Translations under genes and position numbers: made by a program | Assembly (NCBI RefSeq): GCF_000980885.2 | Contig: NZ_LBDA02000031.1 | Location: 1-64,000, forward strand | Direction: 5' to 3' | Source of the DNA: Streptomyces malaysiense | Lineage (GTDB): Bacteria; Actinomycetota; Actinomycetes; Streptomycetales; Streptomycetaceae | Length of the DNA stretch: 64,000 nucleotides | In this document: positions 34,290-41,534 of the stretch, piece by piece | Layout of the letters: each line of letters opens with the position of its first letter | Numbering within the stretch: position 1 is the first letter of the stretch | Notes under the pieces: model-generated | Database searches by the model: none | Told to the model about the DNA's origin: nothing | The model's input: the letters and a program-made list of their open reading frames with translations, nothing else

Positions 34290-34673
34290 ATGGAGCCCAT
34301 CAGTCCCCTTGAACAGGCCTTGCACGCTGCCCGCGCCCTGGTCCTCGCCGATCTCGTCGCCGACCGGGTCGCGGAGGCGGACGTGGTCTCGCTGGTCGAG
34401 GACTCCGTGGCGCAGCGGCGCTGGTGGGTCGAGCAGTGGCCGGACGGCGTGCCCTACGTGGCCGGTCTGGTGGCCCAGGACGTGCAGGACGCGCTGCTCG
34501 AACGGTACGGCCGCTGGCCGCTGTGCCCGGTCTGCGGCTCGGGCGACCCGCACGCGCTGGAGGTGGAGCCCGAACTGGGCCCCGACCCGCACTGGGTGTG
34601 TCACCAGGCGGGCGTCAAGGTCGCGGCGGTCGGCCTGCTGGGCGCCGCGACCGGCGGGACCGCGTCCTCGTGA
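34290..34673 (+). CDS. conserved hypothetical protein with CxxC zinc motif
   Basis: A 127-residue soluble protein. An acidic helical part (LVADRVAEADVVSLVEDSVAQRRWW) is followed by CPVCGSGDPHALEV...HWVCHQAG, a likely zinc-binding knuckle, and a short Gly/Ala tail. The start could also be ATG 34281; neither has a clear ribosome site. It precedes the DUF4031 gene by 7 bp and is likely cotranscribed with it. Confidence 0.68.
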   Translation: MEPISPLEQALHAARALVLADLVADRVAEADVVSLVEDSVAQRRWWVEQWPDGVPYVAGLVAQDVQDALLERYGRWPLCPVCGSGDPHALEVEPELGPDPHWVCHQAGVKVAAVGLLGAATGGTASS

Positions 34674-34680
34674 GGCGCCC

Positions 34681-34959
34681 GTGACGGTGTACATCGACCC
34701 GCCCACCTGGCCGGGGCACGGACGCCTGTGGTCGCACCTGGTGAGCGATGTGTCCTATGACGAACTCCGGTTGTTCGCCGATGGGCTGGGGGTGCCCCGG
34801 CGGGCCTTCGAGCGCGACCACTACGACCTTCCCGCGCACCGGTACGCGGACGCGGTGACGGCCGGCGCGGTGGAGGTCGGCAGCCGTGAACTGGTCCGGC
34901 TGCTGCGGGGGTCGGGGCTGCGGCGGCCCAAGGGGCTGGTGCGGCGGGGGCTTTCGTAG
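34681..34959 (+). CDS. DUF4031 domain protein
   Basis: A 92-residue protein of the DUF4031 family. It begins VTVYIDPPTWPGHGRLWSHL and contains ELRLFADGLGVPRRAFERDHYDLP, a conserved pattern of this family (small basic protein, role unknown). The GTG start is 7 bp after the previous stop. Confidence 0.8.
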   Translation: MTVYIDPPTWPGHGRLWSHLVSDVSYDELRLFADGLGVPRRAFERDHYDLPAHRYADAVTAGAVEVGSRELVRLLRGSGLRRPKGLVRRGLS

Positions 34960-35000
34960 CCGCGCCCTCGCGGGTGCGCCGGCTGTTCACCGGCCCCTGG

Positions 35001-36071
35001 TCAGGCGTGCAGCTCGTAGGCCAGGAGCCGGTCGTCGATCGCGCCCGCCGGCTCGAACCCGGCCCGGGTGAGGACCCCCTGGGAGGCGGTGTTGGCCTTC
35101 TGTGCCCGCGCGTACAGCGTCCGTACGTCGTCGCGGGCCAGCGCCCACCCCGACAGCGCGCGCAGCGCCTCCGTGGCGTAGCCCTGGCCGCGGGCGTCCC
35201 CGACCAGGTTGTAGCCGATCTCCACCCGGCCGCTCTCGTCCGGGGCGCCGTGGAAGCCGAGGGCGCCGACGGCGCGGCCGTCCTCGGTGCGGACGAGGGC
35301 GAAGGAGGTGAACTCGGGCCGGTGGACGCCGGCTTCGTAGGCCTTCAGCAGCATCCTGGCCGCGTCCCGCGTGCCCTCCTCGGGTCCGTCGCCGATCCAG
35401 TGGAAGCCGCCGTCGCCGCCGAGGGCGAGATCGCGGGCGGCGGCCGGGCGGACGCCGGTGAGGGCGAGGCGCTCGGTCCTCAGGACGAGGTTGTTGTACC
35501 ACCGCCACCCGGTGACCGGGGCCCGGCCGGGCAGTTCGCCGCGGCCGGTCGCCCACAGCAGGGTCGGCCAGGGCTCCGGGCCGGGCTGGACGTGCGGGAA
35601 GATCGTGGCCAGCACCGAGTCGGCGAGTTCGGCGGACGGCGCGTAGGCGAGGCCGAGTCCCTCGGCCATGTCATGGGTGTGCAGCAGGACTTCGGCGACG
35701 CCCATCGCGGCGAAGCCGTGGCGGTCGGCGCCGCGGAACGGGTAGGGGTGGAAGGCGCGGACGTCCGGCGGCGCGGTGGTCACGGCGGCGGCGAGCAGCG
35801 CGCCGGTGGTCTCCAGGACCTGGAGCAGCCCCGTGTTGCCGGTGCCCTCGTCCAGCTTCAGCTCGAAGGGGACGTAGGCGTCCCGCGCGCGCCCGGCCAG
35901 ATTGGCGGCGTACGCGAGGAGGTCGTCCGCGATGTGCACGGCGGTGCTGTGGCAGTCCCACTCGACCCGGCCGGCGCGCACGCTCCGCCAGTCCCGGCCG
36001 ACCGCCCCGCGCAGCACGGCCAGGCACCCGGCCACCGCCTCGGTCACATGGTCCCCGCTCATCGCTCGCAT
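35001..36071 (-). CDS. fusion: mycothiol-dependent maleylpyruvate-isomerase-like domain plus GNAT
   Basis: A 356-residue two-domain protein. The N-terminal half (1-170) has the DinB/MDMPI-type helical bundle with metal-site histidines (WDCHSTAVHIADDLLAY and HTHDMAEGL). The C-terminal half is a RimJ-type GNAT domain (TERLALTGVRP..., EIGYNLVGDARGQGYATEAL). The combination suggests a thiol- or metal-linked acetyltransferase, function unknown. A start one or two codons in (MSGDHV) is also possible. Confidence 0.75.
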   Translation of the reverse strand: MRAMSGDHVTEAVAGCLAVLRGAVGRDWRSVRAGRVEWDCHSTAVHIADDLLAYAANLAGRARDAYVPFELKLDEGTGNTGLLQVLETTGALLAAAVTTAPPDVRAFHPYPFRGADRHGFAAMGVAEVLLHTHDMAEGLGLAYAPSAELADSVLATIFPHVQPGPEPWPTLLWATGRGELPGRAPVTGWRWYNNLVLRTERLALTGVRPAAARDLALGGDGGFHWIGDGPEEGTRDAARMLLKAYEAGVHRPEFTSFALVRTEDGRAVGALGFHGAPDESGRVEIGYNLVGDARGQGYATEALRALSGWALARDDVRTLYARAQKANTASQGVLTRAGFEPAGAIDDRLLAYELHA

Positions 36072-36097
36072 GGGCGCACCCTAGGCGGGGGGCGTCG

Positions 36098-36742
36098 TCA
36101 CCGCGAGAGCATTTCCAGTTCGGCGGCGAGGTTGTAGCGGGCGGTGGGCTCCCAGTGCTCCTGGCCGTAGGTGGTGTGGAACAGCCTCGGCATTGCCAGG
36201 AGTTGACGCAGGACATCGGAACGCCCCTGCCGGAAGGCGTCGTTGGGGACGAAGTGGTACTCCTCGCGGATCTCGGCGGCATAGGCGGCGTACGCCGACG
36301 GGGGCGCGGCCAGGATCGCCAGGTCGGCGTCGCACAGCACCCGGCCGTCGCGGTCGTCCTCGGCCGGGTCGTGCGTGACGGTCAGCCGGACGAGCCGGGC
36401 CACCGCCGCTGCCTTCGCCCGCGGCACCCCCGCCTCGGGCAGCGCCCGCTCGGCCAGCCGCGCCGAGCGCTCCTCGTTCTCGGAGCGCTCCGGCAGGTAG
36501 ACGGCGTCGTGGAACCAGGCGGCCAGGCGTACGACGGCGGGGTCGGCGGCGTGCGTCTCCAGCACGTCGATGTGATCGAGGACCGCGGTGAGGTGGGCCA
36601 GGGTGTGGTAGCGGCGCTGGGGTTCCCGCCAGCGGGCGAGGAGGTTGTCCGCGTAGGGGGCGGGGTCCGGGCCGCCCTCGGGGCCACGGGCGGCGTCCAG
36701 GGCGCGGGCGAAGCGGAGGCGGAGGGCGTCGAGGTCGGCCAT
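36098..36742 (-). CDS. HD-domain protein, predicted metal-dependent phosphohydrolase
   Basis: A 214-residue protein with the HD metal motif: RRYHTLAHLTAVLDHID gives the first His, WFHDAVY the HD pair, and LVRLTVTHDPAED and CDADLAILA complete the site. It probably acts on a nucleotide or phosphorylated metabolite. I chose ATG 36742 because AGGAG is 10 bp upstream; ATG 36751 is too close to that ribosome site. It is on the same strand as, and 26 bp before, the MDMPI-GNAT gene. Confidence 0.75.
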   Translation of the reverse strand: MADLDALRLRFARALDAARGPEGGPDPAPYADNLLARWREPQRRYHTLAHLTAVLDHIDVLETHAADPAVVRLAAWFHDAVYLPERSENEERSARLAERALPEAGVPRAKAAAVARLVRLTVTHDPAEDDRDGRVLCDADLAILAAPPSAYAAYAAEIREEYHFVPNDAFRQGRSDVLRQLLAMPRLFHTTYGQEHWEPTARYNLAAELEMLSR

Positions 36743-36980
36743 GGGGGTCATTCTCCTGGATGTCCCCGGTCACCGGCCCGGCCCTGACACGGGGCAGGGC
36801 CGGTCGCGGCCGGGGCGTGTCCACCATGCGCTTCCCCGGTCCGGCGGCCTGCTCCGCCGGCAGGGTGACCGTGGCCCGCGCCGGGTCGGCCGTCGCGCGA
36901 GCGTACCGAGGCGCGCGTGACCCGGACCCGGACGGGCGCGTCCGCGGCGTACTGGCGCGCGCCCGGCAGCGTACTCTTAA

Positions 36981-36996
36981 ATTGGACTAGACCTCT
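36981..36996. promoter_or_regulatory. DasR-responsive element (dre-like) before cutC
   Basis: ATTGGACTAGACCTCT agrees with the dre consensus at 12 of 16 positions and equals the reverse complement of dre 1 at nagKA except for one base, sharing the 14-mer TGGACTAGACCTCT. It lies 32 bp before the cutC start, a natural repressor position. The rest of the 36743-37028 gap contains nothing else I can assign. Confidence 0.7.
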
Positions 36997-37028
36997 ACTG
37001 GATCTTTGGCCGCGACGAATGGGGTGCC

Positions 37029-37727
37029 ATGAGCAAGCGTGCAGTCCTGGAGGTGATCGCCCTCGACATCGAGGACGCGGTCGCCGCCCAGGCCGGAGGC
37101 GCGGATCGCCTGGAGCTGGTCACCGAGATGGCCGCCGACGGGCTCACCCCGTCCGCCGCCACCGTCGCCGGCATCCGTGCCGCCGTCGACATCGACCTGC
37201 GCGTGATGCTCCGCCTGGCGGACGGGTTCGCGGCCGGTGACGTGGCGCGGCTGCTGCGGGTGGTGGAGGAGATGCGGGCGGCCGGTGCCGACCAGTTCGT
37301 GCTGGGTTTCCTCGGCACGGACGGCGGAGTGGACCTGGCCGCCGTGGAGCGGGTGGCCGGCGCGCTGGAGGGCTGCCGGTGGACCTTCCACCGGGCGATC
37401 GACCGCGCGGCCGACCGCGACGCCCTGCGCAAGCAGCTCGCCGACCTGCCCGGTCTCGACACCTACCTCACCGCGGGCGCCGCCTCCGGCGTCGACGAGG
37501 GGCTGCCGACCCTGCTGGCCGAGTACGGCCGCCGCGATGAGCCGGGTTACGGCCAGACCCTCCTGGTCGGCGGCGGCCTCCGCCTCGACCACGTCCCGCC
37601 CCTGCTCGCCGCGGGCCTCCACGCCTTCCACATCGGTGGCGCGGCCCGCCCCCAGGGCTGGCGCGGGCCGGTGTCGGAGGGAGCCGTCAAGGAGTGGCGG
37701 CGGGTGCTGGACGGCGCGGCCGGCTAG
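37029..37727 (+). CDS. cutC: CutC-family TIM-barrel protein
   Basis: A 232-residue TIM barrel of the CutC family, with AVAAQAGGADRLELVTEMAADGLTPS, the family FHRAID motif and a C-terminal HIGGAARP. CutC was named for copper handling, but the role is disputed and the fold suggests a sugar-phosphate or aldehyde enzyme. The usual MIRPR motif is MLRLADGF here. The dre-like operator upstream points to aminosugar control. Ribosome site GGGGTG. Confidence 0.88.
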   Translation: MSKRAVLEVIALDIEDAVAAQAGGADRLELVTEMAADGLTPSAATVAGIRAAVDIDLRVMLRLADGFAAGDVARLLRVVEEMRAAGADQFVLGFLGTDGGVDLAAVERVAGALEGCRWTFHRAIDRAADRDALRKQLADLPGLDTYLTAGAASGVDEGLPTLLAEYGRRDEPGYGQTLLVGGGLRLDHVPPLLAAGLHAFHIGGAARPQGWRGPVSEGAVKEWRRVLDGAAG

Positions 37728-37802
37728 CGCCTTTCGGATCAGGCCGGCCCCGGGCGACGGCGCCTTGTCGCCGACCCGGCTCCGGCGAGGTCCGGATGAG
37801 AG

Positions 37803-37826
37803 GCGCCGGGGCTCTCACCCCGGCGC
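37803..37826. terminator. 9-bp hairpin between cutC and the flavin monooxygenase
   Basis: GCGCCGGGG (37803-37811) and CCCCGGCGC (37818-37826) pair around a six-base loop between two convergent genes. Confidence 0.65.
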
Positions 37827-37873
37827 GCCCCGGCTCGCCCGGCGGCGTCCCGGCCCGCCGTTCCGCCGCGTCG

Positions 37874-39070
37874 TCAGGCCGGCTGCCCGTGTCCGTGCCC
37901 GGCCGCCAGGCGGGTGAAGGTCTTCGCCAGCGGGGGCTTCTGGATCTGGCGGATCAGCCAGGCGACCGTGTGGATGCCGAACCCGGTGCGGGGCGCCGCC
38001 TGCCGCACCCGCCCGGGGAACAGCCGCTGGGCGTCCCGGACGCGCGGGCGCATCGCGCTCTCGTACGCGGTGAGCGCGTCCGAGAGGCGGTGCGGCAGCC
38101 GCAGGGCGTCGGCCGCCTCGACGGCGTCGGCCAGCGCCGCCGCGCCGCGCAGCGCCAGGGCGGTGCCGAGACCGCTGAGGGGGCTCGCGCACCAGGCGCT
38201 GTCCCCGAGCAGGACCACCCGGCCGTCGGACCACTTCGGCAGGTGGATCTGGTCGAAGGTGTCGAGGGCGAAGTCGGGCGAGTGCCGTGCGGCGGCGAGC
38301 AGCTCCCGGGTGCGCCAGCCCACGTCCGCGAACACCCGGTCGAGCAGGGCGAACCGGGCCTCCCGGTCGTGCCGCGGCGGCAGCGACGTCGTCGCGAAGG
38401 TGAACCCGATCTCCTGCTGGCCGGGGTGGCCCGGACGTGCCTCGACGGAGCGGCTGCCCGGTGCGTTGTGGGTGATGAACCAGCCGTCGACCGGAGGGGT
38501 CCCGGGCGTCTCGTCCATGGTGAACCAGGCGTGCGCGAGGCCCAGCCGGCGGCGGAAGGCCTCCTCGGGCCCGAAGCGCAGCCGTCGTACCCGGGAGTGC
38601 GCCCCGTCCGCGCCGATCACCAGGTCGAACTCGGCGGGCGGCGCGTCGCGGAACCGCACGGACACCCCGTGCGGGGCGTCCTCCAGCGCCTCCACGGTCT
38701 CCCCGAAGAGATGCGTGACACGCGCGCCGGCCGCGTCGTGCAGGATGCGGGCGAGGTCCGAGCGGAGCAGCTCCTCCTTGGAGACGTAGCCGTTGCCGTC
38801 GAACGCCTCGACGGGCATCGCCGCCAGCCGGCGTCCGTCGCCGTCCACCCAGGCCGCGCCGCGCTGGTCCAGCAGCCGGGTGAGGACCTCGTCGAGCAGG
38901 CCGAGGCGGGCGAGCACCGCCCGGCAGTCGCCGCGCAGGTCGACGGCCTGGCCGCCGCCGCGCAGCGCCGGGGCGATCTCCGCGACGGTGACCTCCCATC
39001 CGGCCCGTCCCAGCATGAGCGCGACGGTGTCGCCGGCGATCCCCGCGCCCACCACAAGTACCCGAGGCAT
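37874..39070 (-). CDS. FAD-dependent monooxygenase (class A aromatic hydroxylase type)
   Basis: A 398-residue flavoprotein. The Rossmann motif is VLVVGAGIAGDTVALMLGRAG at the N-terminus, with IGADGAHSRVRRL and the GD motif VVLLGDSAWCASPLSGLGTALAL. It hydroxylates aromatic or polyketide-like compounds. ATG 39070 follows GAGGTGGGG. It is divergent from a TetR gene, and the intergenic region holds three matching operators, so TetR very probably represses this enzyme, whose substrate may be the inducer. Confidence 0.85.
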   Translation of the reverse strand: MPRVLVVGAGIAGDTVALMLGRAGWEVTVAEIAPALRGGGQAVDLRGDCRAVLARLGLLDEVLTRLLDQRGAAWVDGDGRRLAAMPVEAFDGNGYVSKEELLRSDLARILHDAAGARVTHLFGETVEALEDAPHGVSVRFRDAPPAEFDLVIGADGAHSRVRRLRFGPEEAFRRRLGLAHAWFTMDETPGTPPVDGWFITHNAPGSRSVEARPGHPGQQEIGFTFATTSLPPRHDREARFALLDRVFADVGWRTRELLAAARHSPDFALDTFDQIHLPKWSDGRVVLLGDSAWCASPLSGLGTALALRGAAALADAVEAADALRLPHRLSDALTAYESAMRPRVRDAQRLFPGRVRQAAPRTGFGIHTVAWLIRQIQKPPLAKTFTRLAAGHGHGQPA

Positions 39071-39083
39071 GAGCCCCACCTCT

Positions 39084-39106
39084 CTAACGCGAATCTCTTG
39101 CGTTTG
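39084..39106. promoter_or_regulatory. TetR operator copy 1
   Basis: Half-sites CTAACGCGA and TTGCGTTTG flank a five-base spacer. This 9-5-9 copy lies directly before the monooxygenase ribosome site and diverges at two right-arm positions. Confidence 0.65.
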
Positions 39107-39125
39107 AGCGTACGCCGAGGAATCC

Positions 39126-39152
39126 ATCTAATGCGAATCACTCGCGTTAGAT
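39126..39152. promoter_or_regulatory. TetR operator copy 2 (best palindrome)
   Basis: Half-sites ATCTAATGCGA and TCGCGTTAGAT are inverted repeats with one mismatch around ATCAC. Centre to centre it is 44 bp from copy 1. Confidence 0.75.
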
Positions 39153-39168
39153 GGGCGAGATCCCGCCA

Positions 39169-39191
39169 CTAACGCGAGTGTGTCGCGGTAG
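39169..39191. promoter_or_regulatory. TetR operator copy 3
   Basis: Half-sites CTAACGCGA and TCGCGGTAG flank GTGTG, 41 bp from copy 2. It overlaps a possible -10 TAGCAT (39189-39194) just six bases before the tetR ATG. Confidence 0.7.
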
Positions 39192-39200
39192 CATGGGCGT

Positions 39201-39809
39201 ATGACGCAGGCAGCAGGGACGATCCGTCCGGGAGGCAGATCCGCCAGGACCCGGGACGCGGTGCACGCGGCGGTCCGGGCACTGCTCGACGCCTCCCCGG
39301 ACGGCACGGTCACGGTGGCGGAGGTGGCCGAGCGCTCCGGGGTGCACCCCGCGACCATCTACCGGCGCTGGCGCACTCCCGAGGGGCTCGTCCTCGACAC
39401 GCTCTTCGAGGAGCTGAGCCGGCGCTCGCCGCTGCCCGTGACCGGGGACCTGCGGGCCGACGCGCTGGTCTACACCCGCCGGCTGCTGGCGGACCTGCGC
39501 GAGGACAAGAACCTGGTGCTGGCCCGGTCCTTCGCCGCCGCGACGCGCTCGGGGGTGCTCGACGCCGACGGGCTGAACCAGTTCGTCGAACCCCGCACGC
39601 GCCAGATCGGGGCGATGCTCACCGCCGGCGGCACGAGCGAGCTGGACGTCAGGGACGTCCTGGAGCTGATCCTCGCCCCCGCCTACACGCACGCCCTGCT
39701 GGGCCACCCGCTGCGCACCGACGCCGACGCGGAACGCCTGGTCGACAACCTCCTCGCCGTCCTCGACCGGCGCAGGGCGCGCGCCGGAACGCCGGGAGAC
39801 GCGGCCTGA
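39201..39809 (+). CDS. TetR-family transcriptional regulator
   Basis: A 202-residue protein. The N-terminal helix-turn-helix includes TVAEVAERSGVHPATIYRRW (about 35-55). A C-terminal ligand domain of the TetR_C type has the KNLVLARSFAAAT... and LELILAPAYTHALLGHPL segments. There is no Shine-Dalgarno before the ATG; with TAGCAT six bases upstream the transcript may be leaderless. Autoregulation through operator 3 is expected. Confidence 0.87.
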   Translation: MTQAAGTIRPGGRSARTRDAVHAAVRALLDASPDGTVTVAEVAERSGVHPATIYRRWRTPEGLVLDTLFEELSRRSPLPVTGDLRADALVYTRRLLADLREDKNLVLARSFAAATRSGVLDADGLNQFVEPRTRQIGAMLTAGGTSELDVRDVLELILAPAYTHALLGHPLRTDADAERLVDNLLAVLDRRRARAGTPGDAA

Positions 39810-39844
39810 ACCGTCGTACGCCGGACGGCTGGGTGACGCGGCCC

Positions 39845-39884
39845 GGACCGCCGGACCGCAGGACCGCCGGACCGCCGGACCGAC
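39845..39884. repeat. five tandem 8-bp repeats GGACCGCC
   Basis: GGACCGCC, GGACCGCA, GGACCGCC, GGACCGCC, GGACCGAC follow each other without gaps, just after the tetR stop codon. Probably slippage in non-coding DNA. Confidence 0.8.
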
Positions 39885-39917
39885 GTCAGGAGCCGTCGCG
39901 GACCCCGGACGACGCGA

Positions 39918-39966
39918 ACCGCCCCGCCCCCGGCCGATTTCTCGGCGCGGTGTGGGGCGGGGCGGT
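39918..39966. terminator. 13-bp hairpin between tetR and flotillin gene
   Basis: ACCGCCCCGCCCC (39918-39930) and GGGGCGGGGCGGT (39954-39966) pair perfectly around a 23-base loop. Convergent genes on both sides. Confidence 0.65.
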
Positions 39967-40004
39967 GCGGTGCGCGCGGGTGAGGGCGCGAGGCCGGGTG
40001 GCCG

Positions 40005-41192
40005 CTAGTCGACGTCCACCGGGCCGTCGTCCGACTTCTTCTCGCGCCGGGCGCTGAGCTGGAGCAGGCCGTTGTCACGGGGCTGCTGCTCGGAGCGGTC
40101 GCCCTCGGACTCCTGGCCGCCGAGGTTCTGGCGGACCGAGTCCAGGATGGTCAGACCCTGGGAGACCAGACCGGCCGCGATCTCACCGAGGCCGTCCGCG
40201 CCGTTCAGGACGTTGACGTTGGCGCCCGCCAGGCCGCCGGCCGCCTCCTTCACGATCTGCGGCAGCTGGTCGATCAGCATCCGGTCCAGCGCGACACGGT
40301 CGTACGACGCCGCCGCCTCCGCCTGGATCTTCATCCGCTGGGCCTCGGCCGCCGCGAGGATCCTGACCCGCTCGGCCTCCGCCTCGGCCGGCTTCACGAC
40401 CTCGGACACCAACTGCTTCTGTCGCAGCAGGGCCTGACGCTGCGCCAGCTCGGTCTGCGCGTCCAGCACCTCCTGCTGCGCGTGCGCCTGCGCCAGCGGA
40501 CCGGCCTGCGCCGCCTGGGCCTGCGCCCGGTCCACCTCGGCCGAGTACTCGGCCTTGACGACGGCGGTCTGCCGGGCGTACTCCGCCTGCCGGCGCGCCG
40601 CCTCCTGCTCCGCCTCCACCGCGGCCTGCGTGGCCTGCGCCTGGGCGATCTGCGCCTGGCGCTGGATGGCCGCCTTGTGCGGGGCGGACATCGCGTCGAT
40701 GTAACCGGTGTCGCCGTCGTCGATCGACTGGATCTGGAGCGAGTCCACGATCAGCCCGATCTTGGCCATCTCCATCTTGGAGGTGTCCAGCACCTCCGCG
40801 GCCAGCTTCTGCCGCTCGGTGACGATCTCCTCGACCGTCATCGAGCCGATGATGGCACGCAGATGACCGGCGAAGATCCGGCCGGTCAGCACCGACATCT
40901 GGTCCTGGTCGGACAGGAAGCGCTGACCGGCGTTGATGATGCTCTCGTGGTCGTTGCCGACCTTGAAGGCGATGACGGCACGCACATGCAGGGCGATGCC
41001 CTGCTTGGTCACACAGGTCTCGGTGACCTCCGACTCGCACATCGCCAGTGAGAGGAAGCGGGTCTTGCGGAAGAACGGCACCACGAACTTGCCGTGGCCC
41101 GTCACCACTCGGAACGGCGCGCCCCCCAGTCCCCGTCGTCCGCCCGAGATCAACATCGCCTCGTCCGGCGCGGGTACGCGGTATCCGAACAT
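40005..41192 (-). CDS. SPFH/Band-7 domain flotillin-like protein
   Basis: A 395-residue flotillin. The SPFH domain (about 25-185) runs from FRVVTGHGKFVVPFF to MAKIGLIVDSLQIQSIDD. A long Ala/Gln/Glu coiled coil follows (about 195-330) and a C-terminal LNGADGLGEIAAGLVSQGL segment. It scaffolds membrane microdomains and lacks a transmembrane helix, so it probably binds lipids by a hydrophobic N-terminal patch. It begins 13 bp after a small NfeD-like gene, matching the classical flotillin-NfeD pairing. Confidence 0.85.
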   Translation of the reverse strand: MFGYRVPAPDEAMLISGGRRGLGGAPFRVVTGHGKFVVPFFRKTRFLSLAMCESEVTETCVTKQGIALHVRAVIAFKVGNDHESIINAGQRFLSDQDQMSVLTGRIFAGHLRAIIGSMTVEEIVTERQKLAAEVLDTSKMEMAKIGLIVDSLQIQSIDDGDTGYIDAMSAPHKAAIQRQAQIAQAQATQAAVEAEQEAARRQAEYARQTAVVKAEYSAEVDRAQAQAAQAGPLAQAHAQQEVLDAQTELAQRQALLRQKQLVSEVVKPAEAEAERVRILAAAEAQRMKIQAEAAASYDRVALDRMLIDQLPQIVKEAAGGLAGANVNVLNGADGLGEIAAGLVSQGLTILDSVRQNLGGQESEGDRSEQQPRDNGLLQLSARREKKSDDGPVDVD

Positions 41193-41205
41193 TTTCTCGT
41201 ACTCC

Positions 41206-41457
41206 TCAGCAGGCGTCGACGGCGTCGCCGCCGAGCGCGTCCAATGGATCAGCCCACTCGATGACGCCGACCTCGCGGCATCCCCGTGATTCGATCACGA
41301 GGACCGTCGCTCCGGGCGGCAGGGGATCCTCCGACCAGGCGAGGAACGTCTCGGAGCCACCCCGGACCCGGACCAGTATCTCGCCGGGTCCGGCGGATCC
41401 ACGTGTTCCGATGAGGACCTTCCCCGTACAGCCGATCACGGCTTCGTCCTGCGTCAT
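41206..41457 (-). CDS. small OB-fold protein, NfeD-like
   Basis: An 83-residue protein with the NfeD C-terminal beta-barrel pattern: GCTGKVLIGTRGSAGPGEIL, then PPGATVLVIESRG, then VGVIEW. NfeD proteins act with flotillins. It has no membrane segment of its own. GAGGAGG precedes ATG 41457. The stop lies 13 bp before the flotillin start, which is strong operon evidence. Confidence 0.7.
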   Translation of the reverse strand: MTQDEAVIGCTGKVLIGTRGSAGPGEILVRVRGGSETFLAWSEDPLPPGATVLVIESRGCREVGVIEWADPLDALGGDAVDAC

Positions 41458-41534
41458 CACCGGCCGTCCTCCTCGCGCTGGCCTCAGGATTCCGACGATA
41501 GCCCCAGTCGGGCCGCGCACCAACGGGCGGGATG

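Noticed and set aside
37029..37727. Assigning cutC to copper homeostasis
   Set aside because: No metal motif or copper gene nearby; the family role is disputed and the operator suggests another link.
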